From Fen-1301 sp963786395 (GTDB lineage Bacteria > Bacteroidota > Ignavibacteria > Ignavibacteriales > Ignavibacteriaceae): a DNA stretch of 64,000 nt. The stretch covers positions 1 through 64,000 of the forward strand of contig CAWAZD010000019.1 of NCBI GenBank assembly GCA_963786395.1, written 5' to 3'. A program made the translations under genes and the position numbers. The notes under the pieces were generated by a model. The model did not search any database and was not told the DNA's origin. It saw only the letters and a program-made list of their open reading frames with translations. Shown here one piece after another: positions 44,735-55,339 of the stretch (position 1 is the first letter of the stretch; the number at the start of each line of letters is the position of its first letter).

Positions 44735-44870
44735 TGAATTGAACTCCATTTGAAACAATAAACAGTAATTTCCATAGGATAATACGCAAAAATCAAGCCG
44801 ATTGAGACATGATATTCTACCGGAAAATTATTCCTAAAGGTAAAAATAATTATTTATTTAATAAAACATT

Positions 44871-44887
44871 TTATTAAAGTGATAATT
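44871..44887 (-). promoter_or_regulatory. Shared TTATTAAARTGATAATT motif, site 1
   Basis: TTATTAAAGTGATAATT lies between the divergent GH5 and esterase genes and differs by one base from the sequence at 61250-61266 upstream of the sugar transporter operon. Possibly a common regulator site of the glucan locus. The identity is seen, the function inferred. Confidence 0.35.
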
Positions 44888-45026
44888 ATAAATGGACTAA
44901 TGGTTTCTGGAAGGATAGGGGGGATGAAAAAAATTACTTCTCAGTGCTGTAATAAATAAAACTATTGGCTTGAATATTGTGTAAATCTCATACTTTAATA
45001 ATTATTTGAACCAATGAGAATGATTT

Positions 45027-46079
45027 ATGAATAAAGCCGTTATTAATTTAAGCATCATCTTATTTGCATTTTTATGCATAGTTTCTTTATCATTTTCACC
45101 CCCATTAAATTACAAAGGGGCAAAGAAATTAAATGATTTCAATGTAATAAAAAAAGTTGAATGGGCTAAACCTGGCGGTTTTAGTCTCACTATGGATATT
45201 TATACACCCAAATCAGGTAAGACTAAATATCCTGTGCTAATTGTTTTCCATGGCGGCGGCTGGCTAATAAATAATAATTCAGTAATGGATAGTATGTCAA
45301 CTTATATTGTCCAACATGGGGAGTATGTGGTTTGCAATGTTAACTATCGGTTACTCGGTGATAATAACAATTTAGTTACAATGAATCAAATGATCGAAGA
45401 TGCGATGGGAGCAGTTTTATGGATTAAAGAACATATTTCTAAATATGGAGGCGATAGCGAAAAGATTGTTGTAACAGGGGATAGCGCAGGTGGTCATCTG
45501 GCGGCAATGGTATTTCTGGGAAGCAATAAATTGGAAAGTGATGGTTTCGATGGTCCTTCTTTAGGATTTAGACCGACTTATCTGCCTCCCGGTAAAACTC
45601 CTGAATATGTTAAATCAGAAAAAACTCTCGACGTGCAGGGGGCAATTCTAAGTTATCCCGCTCTTGATATTTATAGCACATGTCTCGGAGGTTTTGAAAA
45701 GCAGGATAATTTTTTCTGGAAAATGGCTGGTAAAAATGCGAGGGGTATTTTTCTTGATACTATAAATGTAAAGAATAATCCTGAATACTATAAAGCTGTT
45801 TCACCATTATATAATATACCTAACGCTACTGAACGTTTATTACCGCCGCAGTTTTGTATGGTGGGTTCAAATGATAACCTTATAACTCCTGCTTCAGTTC
45901 AGAGCTATGCAAATCAAGTTATTAGTGCCGGGCATAAAGTGCAAGTGTGGGTTCATGAAGGAAGGCCTCACGCATATCTCGATTCCTGGAAAAATCAGTA
46001 TCTGGGTACCGATTTTAGAAAGGATGCTCCTCCTGCTCTTGATAAAATGATTGAGTTTATGGATAGTCTTTTTTGGTAA
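45027..46079 (+). CDS. Secreted alpha/beta hydrolase (carbohydrate esterase-like)
   Basis: A 350-residue exported serine esterase. A signal peptide (about 1-27, INLSIILFAFLCIVSLSF) is followed by a BD-FAE/hormone-sensitive-lipase-like fold: oxyanion hole motif IVFHGGGW, the nucleophile elbow VTGDSAGGHLAAM, an acid in MVGSNDNLITP and His in VHEGRPHAYLDSW. Given the surrounding glycoside hydrolases it probably removes acyl groups from plant or algal polysaccharide, although a general esterase is possible. It is divergent from the first GH5 gene. Confidence 0.78.
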   Translation: MNKAVINLSIILFAFLCIVSLSFSPPLNYKGAKKLNDFNVIKKVEWAKPGGFSLTMDIYTPKSGKTKYPVLIVFHGGGWLINNNSVMDSMSTYIVQHGEYVVCNVNYRLLGDNNNLVTMNQMIEDAMGAVLWIKEHISKYGGDSEKIVVTGDSAGGHLAAMVFLGSNKLESDGFDGPSLGFRPTYLPPGKTPEYVKSEKTLDVQGAILSYPALDIYSTCLGGFEKQDNFFWKMAGKNARGIFLDTINVKNNPEYYKAVSPLYNIPNATERLLPPQFCMVGSNDNLITPASVQSYANQVISAGHKVQVWVHEGRPHAYLDSWKNQYLGTDFRKDAPPALDKMIEFMDSLFW

Positions 46080-46192
46080 TTTACGTTCTTATTATTTTAA
46101 TAATTAATTGGAATTGTTTTTCTTCATTACGAGTTAAATTAGCATTTATCTGTTAGCATGATAATTGAGGAATCATTAATTTAATAAATGAC

Positions 46193-46209
46193 ATTATTAT
46201 CATTTTAGT
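46193..46209 (-). promoter_or_regulatory. Shared TAAAATGATAAT motif, site 3
   Basis: On the minus strand ACTAAAATGATAATAAT contains TAAAATGATAAT, the core of the sites at 44871 and 61250. It lies 12 bases before the GH128 start codon. A TGATAATT also occurs at about 46169. Weak on its own in AT-rich DNA. Confidence 0.28.
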
Positions 46210-46220
46210 GGAATTGTTAA

Positions 46221-47120
46221 TTGGTTCATCATATCAGAATTTTAACATTATTAATCTTTCTCAGTGTTTTTCCGGGATGTAAAGATAAATCTTCTCCTCC
46301 AACAAGTAATGATAACCCTGCACCTATTCAAAATAGAAGTGCTAAACGGGGAATTGCTTATAACCTGACTGCTGATGCGGATCTTGCAGCCCTTTCAAAA
46401 AGTGTTAATTGGTGGTATAATTGGGGATTATCTACCGGCGCTCCGGTTAATTATAATACAACCTACGGAATGGAATTCATTCCAATGCTTTGGGGTGGAA
46501 ATACATCTGCTTCTGATCTGAACAATATAAAAAATTTCATCCTTGCACATCATGAAATTAAATATCTCCTTGTTATGAATGAACCTAATTTGACTGATCA
46601 GGCTAATCGTACTCCTGCTCAGGCTGCAGTTGATTGGTTGAAATATGAGCAGGTTGTAAATGATCTCGCTGCTCAGGGTGATACGGTTTCTCTTGTGGGA
46701 CCTGCAATGAGCTGGGGAACTATGTCTGGTTATAGTGATCCTGTAGTTTGGCTGGATGCTTTCTACAATGCCTATAAATCTGCTAATAATGGGAGAATTC
46801 CTCACATAGACTACCTTGCTTTCCATTGGTATGATTACGGACTTAGCAGCCAACTCGACCGGCTGGCAAAATATGGAAAGAAAATTTGGATTACAGAAAT
46901 GGCTAACTGGAATGCAAATATAAACTCCTATACATTACAGGAAACTCAGATGCGGGAGATGGTAAATATTTGTGAAACCCGTTCAGACGTTTTCCGCTAT
47001 GCCTGGTTTATTGGCAGAGGCACTATGCCGGATAATAAATTCACTTATTTGTTTACAAGTACTCCCGGAGAATTGACTGAATTAGGGAAACTGTATATTA
47101 GTCTTCCTTATTCTAAATAA
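46221..47120 (+). CDS. GH128-like endo-beta-1,3-glucanase lipoprotein
   Basis: A 299-residue lipoprotein with lipobox VFPGC (Cys 20), read from TTG 46221. The body is the Glyco_hydro_cc/GH128 fold: KRGIAYNLTADADL, FIPMLWGGNTSASDL, the acid in LLVMNEPNLTDQAN, IDYLAFHWYDYG and the nucleophile in IWITEMANWNA, ending with RYAWFIGRG. GH128 members are endo-beta-1,3-glucanases, so this supports beta-1,3-glucan (laminarin, curdlan or fungal glucan) as the substrate of the locus. Lipid anchoring would hold it at the periplasm or surface. The next gene starts 56 bases on. Confidence 0.82.
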   Translation: MVHHIRILTLLIFLSVFPGCKDKSSPPTSNDNPAPIQNRSAKRGIAYNLTADADLAALSKSVNWWYNWGLSTGAPVNYNTTYGMEFIPMLWGGNTSASDLNNIKNFILAHHEIKYLLVMNEPNLTDQANRTPAQAAVDWLKYEQVVNDLAAQGDTVSLVGPAMSWGTMSGYSDPVVWLDAFYNAYKSANNGRIPHIDYLAFHWYDYGLSSQLDRLAKYGKKIWITEMANWNANINSYTLQETQMREMVNICETRSDVFRYAWFIGRGTMPDNKFTYLFTSTPGELTELGKLYISLPYSK

Positions 47121-47175
47121 TAATTACTAAAAGTCCCCGACTAAATATTGCGGCTCTTATTCTACAATTAAAACA

Positions 47176-47991
47176 ATGATTTTCAAAATGAATAAAAAAT
47201 ATTTCCTCTGCTCTTTGTTGATCTTTTCCGTTTTCTCATTTGTTGCTTGTAAAAAGGATTCGTCTACTACAGAACCGGTTGTTAAAGGTACAGCTTCAGT
47301 TTCCGGTGTCCTGAAATTCCATGATAATTCCCTGGGCAGTTACGGAAGGATTGAACTTAAATCTGTGGCTACAAACATAACTGTTTATGCTACATGCGAC
47401 TCGATTGGGGTTTATTCTTTTACTGAGCTTGTTGCCGGTAGTTATGTACTTACTTTCAGAAGCACAACTCCTGAAATAAACACAACAATTGTTAGTATAG
47501 TATTGGAAGATAAACAGGAATTATTACAGGATATATTTATTACTTATAAATATCTTGATTTGTTTTCACAAAAAATAATCTGTGATAGTATTATATACAT
47601 TAAACCTCAGGTCTTTGGAGTCAAAATAGGGGAAAATTATGATCTTATAGATTATATAAGTGGAATATATTACAGGGATTATCCAAACGAATACGCACTT
47701 AGTTTTACAGCTTATAAAATACCCGATAATTTTAGCTGGACAAATCCTGGTGTGGAAATAACTGCTGATTATATCAGCCAGAATTTTGAACTATTAGGTT
47801 CATTTGATGAACAACCTGTTAAAAACTTTAATCATGAAATAAGGATTAGTGGTTCTGGTTTACCAATATTTTTAAACCCACCTTTTAATGGATTGGCTTT
47901 AGTTAGGAAAGGCAATGAAGGTAAAAAACTGCCAATCCCATGTGAGGATTCCGCTAATAATCACTTCGGGTTTATAGTTTATTACAAATAA
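47176..47991 (+). CDS. Lipoprotein of unknown function with carboxypeptidase-regulatory-like domain
   Basis: A 271-residue lipoprotein with a signal peptide ending in FVACKK (Cys about 25; the second Met at 47188 may be the true start). A beta-sandwich of the carboxypeptidase-regulatory type follows (about 40-115; GVYSFTELVAGSYVLTF), then about 150 residues with no recognised family. It is downstream of the GH128 lipoprotein on the same strand and may bind glucan at the surface, which is inference from position only. A hairpin terminator follows the stop. Confidence 0.6.
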   Translation: MIFKMNKKYFLCSLLIFSVFSFVACKKDSSTTEPVVKGTASVSGVLKFHDNSLGSYGRIELKSVATNITVYATCDSIGVYSFTELVAGSYVLTFRSTTPEINTTIVSIVLEDKQELLQDIFITYKYLDLFSQKIICDSIIYIKPQVFGVKIGENYDLIDYISGIYYRDYPNEYALSFTAYKIPDNFSWTNPGVEITADYISQNFELLGSFDEQPVKNFNHEIRISGSGLPIFLNPPFNGLALVRKGNEGKKLPIPCEDSANNHFGFIVYYK

Positions 47992-48004
47992 ATGAAATGA
48001 GATG

Positions 48005-48029
48005 TCCCTCTAATGTTTGATTAGAGGGA
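48005..48029 (+). terminator. Hairpin between convergent lipoprotein and foldase genes
   Basis: TCCCTCTAAT (48005-48014) and ATTAGAGGGA (48020-48029) form a ten-bp stem with loop GTTTG. No long T run follows, so efficiency is uncertain; it could serve either strand. Confidence 0.5.
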
Positions 48030-48057
48030 ACGGGGATTTCAATAGGGGAAACAATAA

Positions 48058-49866
48058 TTACAATATTTTCTTGTTAAGCTTTTTACTCCATGAGTACCAT
48101 GGAAGTGTATAAGGGACTGCAGCAATTCTTCCGCCAAATCCCATATATCTGTAAGTAAACATCAGGCACAGCAGATAACTTGATTTTGGAGAAAGTATCC
48201 CAGTTTATCTCAATACCATATTTGTCACTTAGCTTTAAAGTCTCGTCCTCAAAATAAGTTTTTAACTTTGAGGCAATAAGATCAGTTTTTAATTCACCCT
48301 TTACTTCTTCATATTTTTCATGATATGATCGAACTGAATCTTGTTTGTCAATTAATTTGATAATTGAATAGCCATCTAAAGTTTTAATTGGACCGTAAAC
48401 CTCTCCTACTTTTAAATTAACCGCAATTGATGGATAATTCTTTATTCACATTTATGGGAAGTAAACCTAGCTCTCCTCCTTTTTCCTTAGCCCATTTTCT
48501 AATAGTATATTTTTTTGCTAATTCCCTGAAATCAGTTCCTTTATTTAATTCATTCAAAACGAGTTCAACTATTTCCAGTTTATCCGTCAGAATTTCCAGC
48601 ATATTGACACTTGGAATAGTATCTACTTTATTCGTAAGACTTAAGTAATATTGGTATACTTCAGCATCTGATACACTATCCTTTTTCAGGTATTCATTCC
48701 TTAGCATATGTGACACATAATTCTCTTTCCACTTTGAAATCTCTTGCTGAAATTCAGGTTTCTTATCGAGCCCCCTTTTTAGAGATTCGTCTGCCAGTAA
48801 ATCTTCCTCAATATAACTGTCTATTCTTTTCTTCAATGTATAAGCGACAATATTGGTATCTTTATTTTTTACTCCGAGCGGCATGTTTTTAAGATTAAAC
48901 ATAAATTTTTCTACACTTACATCTTTACTGTTAAACCGGAAAAATATGTTATTCAATTTTGCGCTCCCCATTGCAGTCATTATTTTATTTACTGAAGCTT
49001 CACTCAAATAAAGGGTTCTTTGTTTCTTCTCATAACTGTCAGGTTCCTTTATCGCAAAATCAGTGAGTATATAGTTAAGTAATTCGGCGTAGATTGTATC
49101 ATTTACAGTCGACTTTACACCTGTCAGGATTTCCCCAGGTAATTTAATCCTATTTCTCTGGCTTTTCTGTCATGAAGGTTAGTCTTTACATCATGTTCAA
49201 TTTTATTATCATCTTTTTCTGTAGAGAAGATTCTGTTTTTAAGATAAAAGATGAACCATCTGCCTTTATATTTTATCGGTGGTGAATATTGCCCGGTTTT
49301 TAACTTAAAGACAATATCTTCTATATGTTCATCATCCATCATTCCATACTTAATTTCAAAAACATTATTAGTGTCAATATTATGGCTCTTTATTACGGAA
49401 TCTATCATTACCCCTTTTACTAATGATTTATACGTGGCAAAAGTTTCAGATGAATCAATGAAGGGGATAATGTAAGTTATGTTTTTATATTTACTTCTTG
49501 TTATCCCTTTTGCAATGTCTTCAGGAGAGATTGTAACTTTTTTCTCAACTTCTTCTTTGAATAATGCATCCTTAAAGAACATTTTTGCAATGGATCAAAA
49601 GTTTTTTTGAAATAATCTGTTTTATCATATCCAAGGTTTTCTGCTTCCTTTGCCCAGAGTTTCTCGGCAATTAGCGAATATAAAAGTTCTTTGCCAAGAG
49701 AATCAGGTTTTCGGTGTGCATTAACCTGGGGCATAAGTTCATATCGTGTTATGAATTCCGTTTCAGTTATTACGTCGTTACCAATTTTTGCAACAACTTT
49801 GTCTTTTTTCTGGGAATAAACCGATATCACGGATATAATAAAAATTAAGATGAGTTTCATTTTCAT
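48058..49866 (-). CDS. Parvulin/SurA-like peptidyl-prolyl isomerase (multiple frameshifts)
   Basis: One exported foldase of about 600 residues in several frames. The signal peptide LILIFIISVISVYSQ is followed by AKIGNDVITETEFITRYELM, the SurA-type N-terminal opening. Later come PPIase-like segments: FVIFYLKNR-type sequence around 49230, then VNMLEILTDKLEIVELVLNE with TDFRELAKKYTIRKWAKEKG and GGELGLLPI. The end is GEVYGPIKTLDGYSIIKLID and a C-terminal extension. Frame changes near 49588, 49132, 48433 and 48165 each fit a single-base indel. It starts one base after the stop of the upstream glycoside hydrolase, hinting at assisted folding of secreted enzymes. Confidence 0.75.
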
Positions 49867-49867
49867 A

Positions 49868-52799
49868 TTATTTAAGCATTATTATTTTTTTAGTGTTTAT
49901 AAAATTATCAGCAGCAAAATTAGCAAAATAAATTCCGCTTACAACATCTTTACCGCTTTCATCTTTCCCATCCCATGAAATATTATATGTTCCGGCAGGT
50001 AGTCTTTTGATTCTGGAGTGATTTTACTTTTCTTCCCAAAATATCATAAATAATAAATGAGACATTGGATTCTTTAGGAAGGACGTATTTAAATGTTGTA
50101 TATCCATTAAAAGGATTAGGATAATTCTGTTCAAGCTTATAACTAATAATTGTGGATTGATTTTCTTTGGCATCCTGACAAAATACCATACCTTTCCAAT
50201 CCGAACCATAGGGTTTTGGTAATATTCTGATCAATGAATCAAACTAAAGATACCTGGTTGTTCGGGAAAATTACCGTATGATATGATTCCTTTCCCTTAT
50301 TATCTAAGCGGATACAGATAAATTGAATCAGCCATTATATTTAATCTGAGAACGACTAGATAGAGGGAAAATCTGGGTTGGAGAAGTTCCCCATGGATTA
50401 TGGATACTTGTAGTCCATCCCAAATCATATTTGCATTCTGAATTTTTGAAGACAAAGTTATGAGAGAAGTTTTAGCCCTTGGCAGGGAATCACCATTTAA
50501 TGATACCCATGTTACTACTCCAAAATCACTTCCTGTTATAACAGTTAAATTCCCGGCTTTAATATTACCATAGGAATTAAAAAAACTTGCTCACCGCACT
50601 AAAGTTATTTGCACCTACTAGTCAGTGTCCCGTTCGTATTATATATAATTTCATCAGTGTCGGTTTTGTATATACCCGAGGAATATTGTGGAAATGATGT
50701 AAAATCTGTTGTTGAAGCAGCATCATAAGATTCAGTTCTGATAGAATGGACCAGAGCAGCTTTTTTGTCAAACAGGTTTACCCCATCCCAACCGCCGGCA
50801 TCATTTTTAGGAAGAAGAAGAACATCCGCTTTTTTATAATTAAGGAATATCGGTTGAGTAGATTCTTTAATAAAATGATTTCTGAAATGCAAATGAACAA
50901 GATGGGATCAGTGAAATCATTGCGCTATTTCTGTTAATACTGAAATAACTGCTTATTATATCATCTTCCCATGAAGATCCGGAATTATAATCAAAGAACA
51001 TTAATCCATCCGCATTATGAAAGGATGAATAAGCTGACATGAATAAGATCGATTCAGTCTGAAACCGGTTTGGGAATGGATGATTATATTCGCTGATAGT
51101 ATAAGGTTTTCCCTTAAAAGCTGTACCGGCGAATAATCCTGGCATTGTTCCTCCTGCTGCATCTTTTACCATTGGTGTATTATTAATATACCAATCTGTA
51201 GAAGACCAGGGAATACCGGGAAATGAAGGATGATCCCAGTATGCATGATTATCTGTATAATCAAGATTTGATTGTACAGCCATATCTCCGGGACCTACAT
51301 TAAAGTTTGTTCCAACTATTGGTACTTTTACTCCAAGAACATTTTTAAGATAATTCTTCATGTTAAGGTAGAAACTATCCTGGAGGCTGATATAAAATTG
51401 TGAAATATCTTTAACCCGCTGATCAGTAAAACTTCCGCAGTCAGAATAATCTATTCTTTTAACATTTCTGTTTTCAAGGGATTCTCCGGTTAATAAACCA
51501 CTTGTACCTGAGCTTGTAAGAGATACATCATCAAACCAATAGTTTCCATTAACTCCAAATTCAAAAGTCAATCTTCCAAAACCGGAATTATTTTCTGTTG
51601 GTTTTACTGATAGAGAGTATTTAGTCCATTGAGTCGATAACTGAAATTCCTTACCACCATAATAAGTATAGGGATCATTTTCCCGCATGAGTGCAACGAT
51701 GACTGTTTTAACTGTATCAGATTTAGCCATGAATTGAATATAATAAACGGTATCTTTGCTCAGGTTTAATGGCGTTCTGTTTGAACTGTAAATGCCAGTA
51801 AGTGCCTGTACCATTTGTAATGTTAATTTTGGCTGAAGCATTACCTGTGAAATGTGTATTTAAATCCTTAGAAAAAGAACCGGTAGCCCCACTATTCTGT
51901 TCCATGAACCAGTTGGTCATAGAAGGGGATTCGAATCCACCATTTATTATTTTGTTATTTGTGCCGGATTGTTGCAAGCCGTCATTCCACGCAGATGCTA
52001 ATGCTGTTGTTGTTCCATATTTTGTTATCAGGAAATTATTCCAAAGGCTGTCAAGCATTTTATTGTGTCTTACAGTCAGCCATCCACCATCTGCAAATAG
52101 TTTTAATTCATTATCTCTCCATATCCTATATAATGAGTTTTCATTCACTATTTCTACCATTGCCATAACAGGATCATTAACAAGCGCTAACCCGGTATAG
52201 GGGTTTACATGCGTTAAAAGCTGAGTGGCATATTCCTTTTCTAGGGCTATAATTGTTGGATCAAATAATGTAACTCCCTTTGCCATCTGCACCAGTGAAT
52301 CTGCATCTATAACACCATCTACTTTCTTAAATTGACGTGATACATTCAGGTTAATATTTGCAAAAATACCATTTGCTTTCAGATTGGAAATAATATATTC
52401 CAGCTTATCCAAATTAGCAGAATATAAATGTCGTGTATCCGATCCATACTCTAATATACTTTCAGAACTCCAGGGATTATCCATATGATGGAACCGGACG
52501 AGATTAAAACCCAGCTTTCGCATCCTGCCTGCAATGAACCATGCTTTGCTTTTATCAGGGAAGGCACTTCCGGCTACGAGATTCGTCCCCCAGAATCTTA
52601 TAGGAGTTCCGTCGTAAGTAAAATTTCCTTCATTGCTTATTCCAATAAATTTATCATTGGAAATTATTTGTTTCGGGAAGGAAGGAAGAAATCTCGAAGA
52701 TGATGTGTCATCATAGGGTAGATTAAAATTAAACCCATTACTGAAATTCTGTGCTAATCCGGACACAGTTAATATCAGGAAAAATAAAAATATTTTCAT
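49868..52799 (-). CDS. Large secreted glycoside hydrolase with carbohydrate-binding and T9SS domains (frameshifted)
   Basis: One gene of about 970 residues split over several frames. Signal peptide MKIFLFFLILTVSGLAQ; catalytic N-terminal part with GTPIRFWGTNLVAGSAFPDK, LGFNLVRFHHMDNPW, the probable acid in VEIVNENSLYRIW, and later TISEYNHPFPNRFQ as the probable nucleophile region. A CBM4/9-like beta domain (GGFESPSMTNWFMEQNSGAT) is inserted between, as in clan GH-A enzymes with internal CBMs. The sorting domain (EQNYPNPFNGYTTFKY; KKIIMLK) ends at 49868. Shifts lie near 51790, 50890, 50610, 50250 and 50010. The GH family is not certain (GH5-like or unclassified clan A). Confidence 0.75.
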
Positions 52800-52850
52800 A
52801 TTTAATAACTATTTATTACACCCATGCAAGGTCCTTTACAACCACATTTG

Positions 52851-55305
52851 TTATTTAAGTATAAATTTATCCTGCAGTTTTATATCCCTTGATGAACTGC
52901 CTATTGATACTTTAAATTCACCGGGTTCAAATATCCATGATTTTGTTTTGATATCATAAAAACCCAGAGAGTTTTTATCAATTGTAAAGTCAACTTTACT
53001 TGTTTCATCTGGTTTGAGGAAGACTTTCTTAAACCCCTTTAATTCCTTGCCGGGTCTTTCCACTGTGCATTGAGTATCGGTTATATATAACTGTACAATT
53101 TCAGCTCCTGTCATCTTCCCTGTATTTTTAATAATCAGAGAAACATTTATTTTGCCATTCTCTGACAAGGTACCAGAAGACAGAGAAAGATTATTGTATT
53201 CGAATGTTGTATATGAAAGTCCAAATCCGAAAGGGAATAGAGGATCAATATTATATTTGTCGAAATGGCGGTATCCTACAAATATACCGTCAGAATAATT
53301 GGTAATCCCATCCAGCTTATTATAAGTTGTGAACGCAGAACAATCTTCCCATCTTTTGGGAAATGTAACCGGAAGTTTACCTGATGGATTATATTTCCCT
53401 GTAAGTATATCTGTAATAGCTTGTCCTATCTTTTCTCCTCCAAACCAGGTTTCTATAATTCCCTTTACATTATCTTTCCAGGGCATTGTTACAGGTTGTC
53501 CTGTTGAAAGTAAAACAATAACATTCTGATTTACTTTAGCAATAGCTTCAATAAGTTTATTCTGATTTTCTGGCAGATCAATATTATCTCTGTCGAATCC
53601 TTCAGATTCATATAAATATGAAGTTCCTGCAAAAACAATTACTACGTCAGCTTTTTGTGCGGCAGCAACTGCATCTTTAATAAGATCCTGATCAGGGAGC
53701 CGCCATCCTAATTTCATGGTAGCATCACCACCATTCTCATAATATTCTAAAACTATTTTGTGCGTCTCGTTGTTTTTGAAGTTTATAGTAGTTGAGAAAT
53801 TCTGCGCAGCATGATCAGTCCAATCATTTATGACTAATTTATTATCTATGTATAATCTGCATCCATCATCACTGACCAAATCAAGTATATAATCACCATT
53901 TATTGGAGCTTTAAGAAATGTAGTCCATCTGACTGAAAAATTATCTTTGTTTATTCCTTCAATTGGTGAATTATCATGCCATTCATAGTTTATCTGGCTT
54001 TCAATGACTGACTTTACGGGTTCGCCTGAAAGATTTTTATTATTAAAATACTCTGCTTTGATGCCAGGTTTGTTATCGTATGAAAACAGAGAAGGGTCAA
54101 TCGGATTGGAATCACCTTTTAATGTTACTCCCTGAGAATATACTATCTTGACATTTTTACCTAAATCATTTGAGATGCAATCAAAAGGGGAAACCACATT
54201 TTCTGTATTAACCATTGAACTTCCACCTCCCCCAATACGGGTATTTTGAGATGAAGGACCTATAATTGCTAATGTCTCTATTCCTGTTTTTAAGGGTAGG
54301 ATATTATCATTCTTCAAAAGAACAATTGATTCTCTGGCTACATCAAGATTTACTTCATCGTCTCGTTTTACAGCTATCTCATCCTGTTTGTCAAATAATC
54401 CTAGTTTGTACATTACCGTTAGGATTCTTTTTATTTTATCATTAAGGATCTCCACACTGAGATTGCCATTTTTAATTTCCTTAAGCAGATCAGAGCTATT
54501 TAAATATTTTCCGGTGGGCATTTCAACATCAAGACCATTAGTATAAGTAGGAACTGTGGAATGTACAGCCCCCCAGTCAGACATAACTAATCCCTGGAAT
54601 CCCCATTCATTTTTTAGTTTATCCATAAGCAAAGGAGTGTTTTCACTGCAATATGCGCCATTTAATTTGTTATATGCAGACATAATACTATAGACCCCCG
54701 CTTCTGTAACACCAGCTTTGAATGAAGGGAGATAAATTTCATTTAGTGCTCTCTCATCTATAACAACATTAACAAAGTCTCTCTGGTATTCCTGATTATT
54801 ACATGCAAAATGTTTTATAGTAGCCGCGACATTTTCACTCTGTACACCTTTAATATAATCAACTGCAATCCGGGAGGTTAAAAAAGGATCTTCACCAAAA
54901 CTCTCAAAATTCCTTCCACCCATGGGAATTCTGGCAATATTTACACAAGGTCCCAATATGACATTTCTTCCTTTGTTTTTAACATCAATAGCTATTTCTT
55001 TGCCAATTCTGTTTATCAATTCAGGATTCCATGTCGCACCCATTGAAATACCCGAAGGGTAGGCAGTCGATATTCCCCATCTGACGCCTACAGGTCCATC
55101 TGTCATTTTAAGTGAAGGGATACCCAGTCGTTCAATCGGTTTTGTCTCAAATCCGGTACCTCCAATCATATCCACTTTTTCTTCCAGGGTCATTTTTTGT
55201 AAAAGTTCATCAACCTTATGTTCCATCACTTTGTTGTTATTGGGTTTATAACCGGAAAAAATAAATATTAAAATAAGGCAAGGAGAAGGTAATAAATATT
55301 TTCAT
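52851..55305 (-). CDS. GH3 beta-glucosidase with PA14 insert (frameshift in signal peptide)
   Basis: About 815 residues. The GH3 N-terminal barrel has MTDGPVGVRWG, NFESFGEDPFL, IKHFACNNQE and the nucleophile in LVMSDWGAVHS. A PA14 domain (about 400-540; KAEYFNNKNLSG, DYILDLVSDDGCRLYIDNKL) is inserted in the second domain, followed by GTSYLYESEGFDRDNIDLP and a fibronectin type III-like end. The open frame begins at a GTG at 55229, but ATG 55305 encodes MKIFITFSL and the next frame continues LILIFIFSGY; one missing base near 55285 would restore a signal peptide. It should release glucose from beta-glucan oligomers. Confidence 0.9.
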
Positions 55306-55339
55306 ATTTATCCTATGAAAGAATTATTTAGATTAAAAC

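Noticed and set aside
46428..46853. 141-residue ORF opposite the GH128 gene
   Set aside because: Antisense shadow of a clearly coding gene with catalytic motifs on the plus strand.
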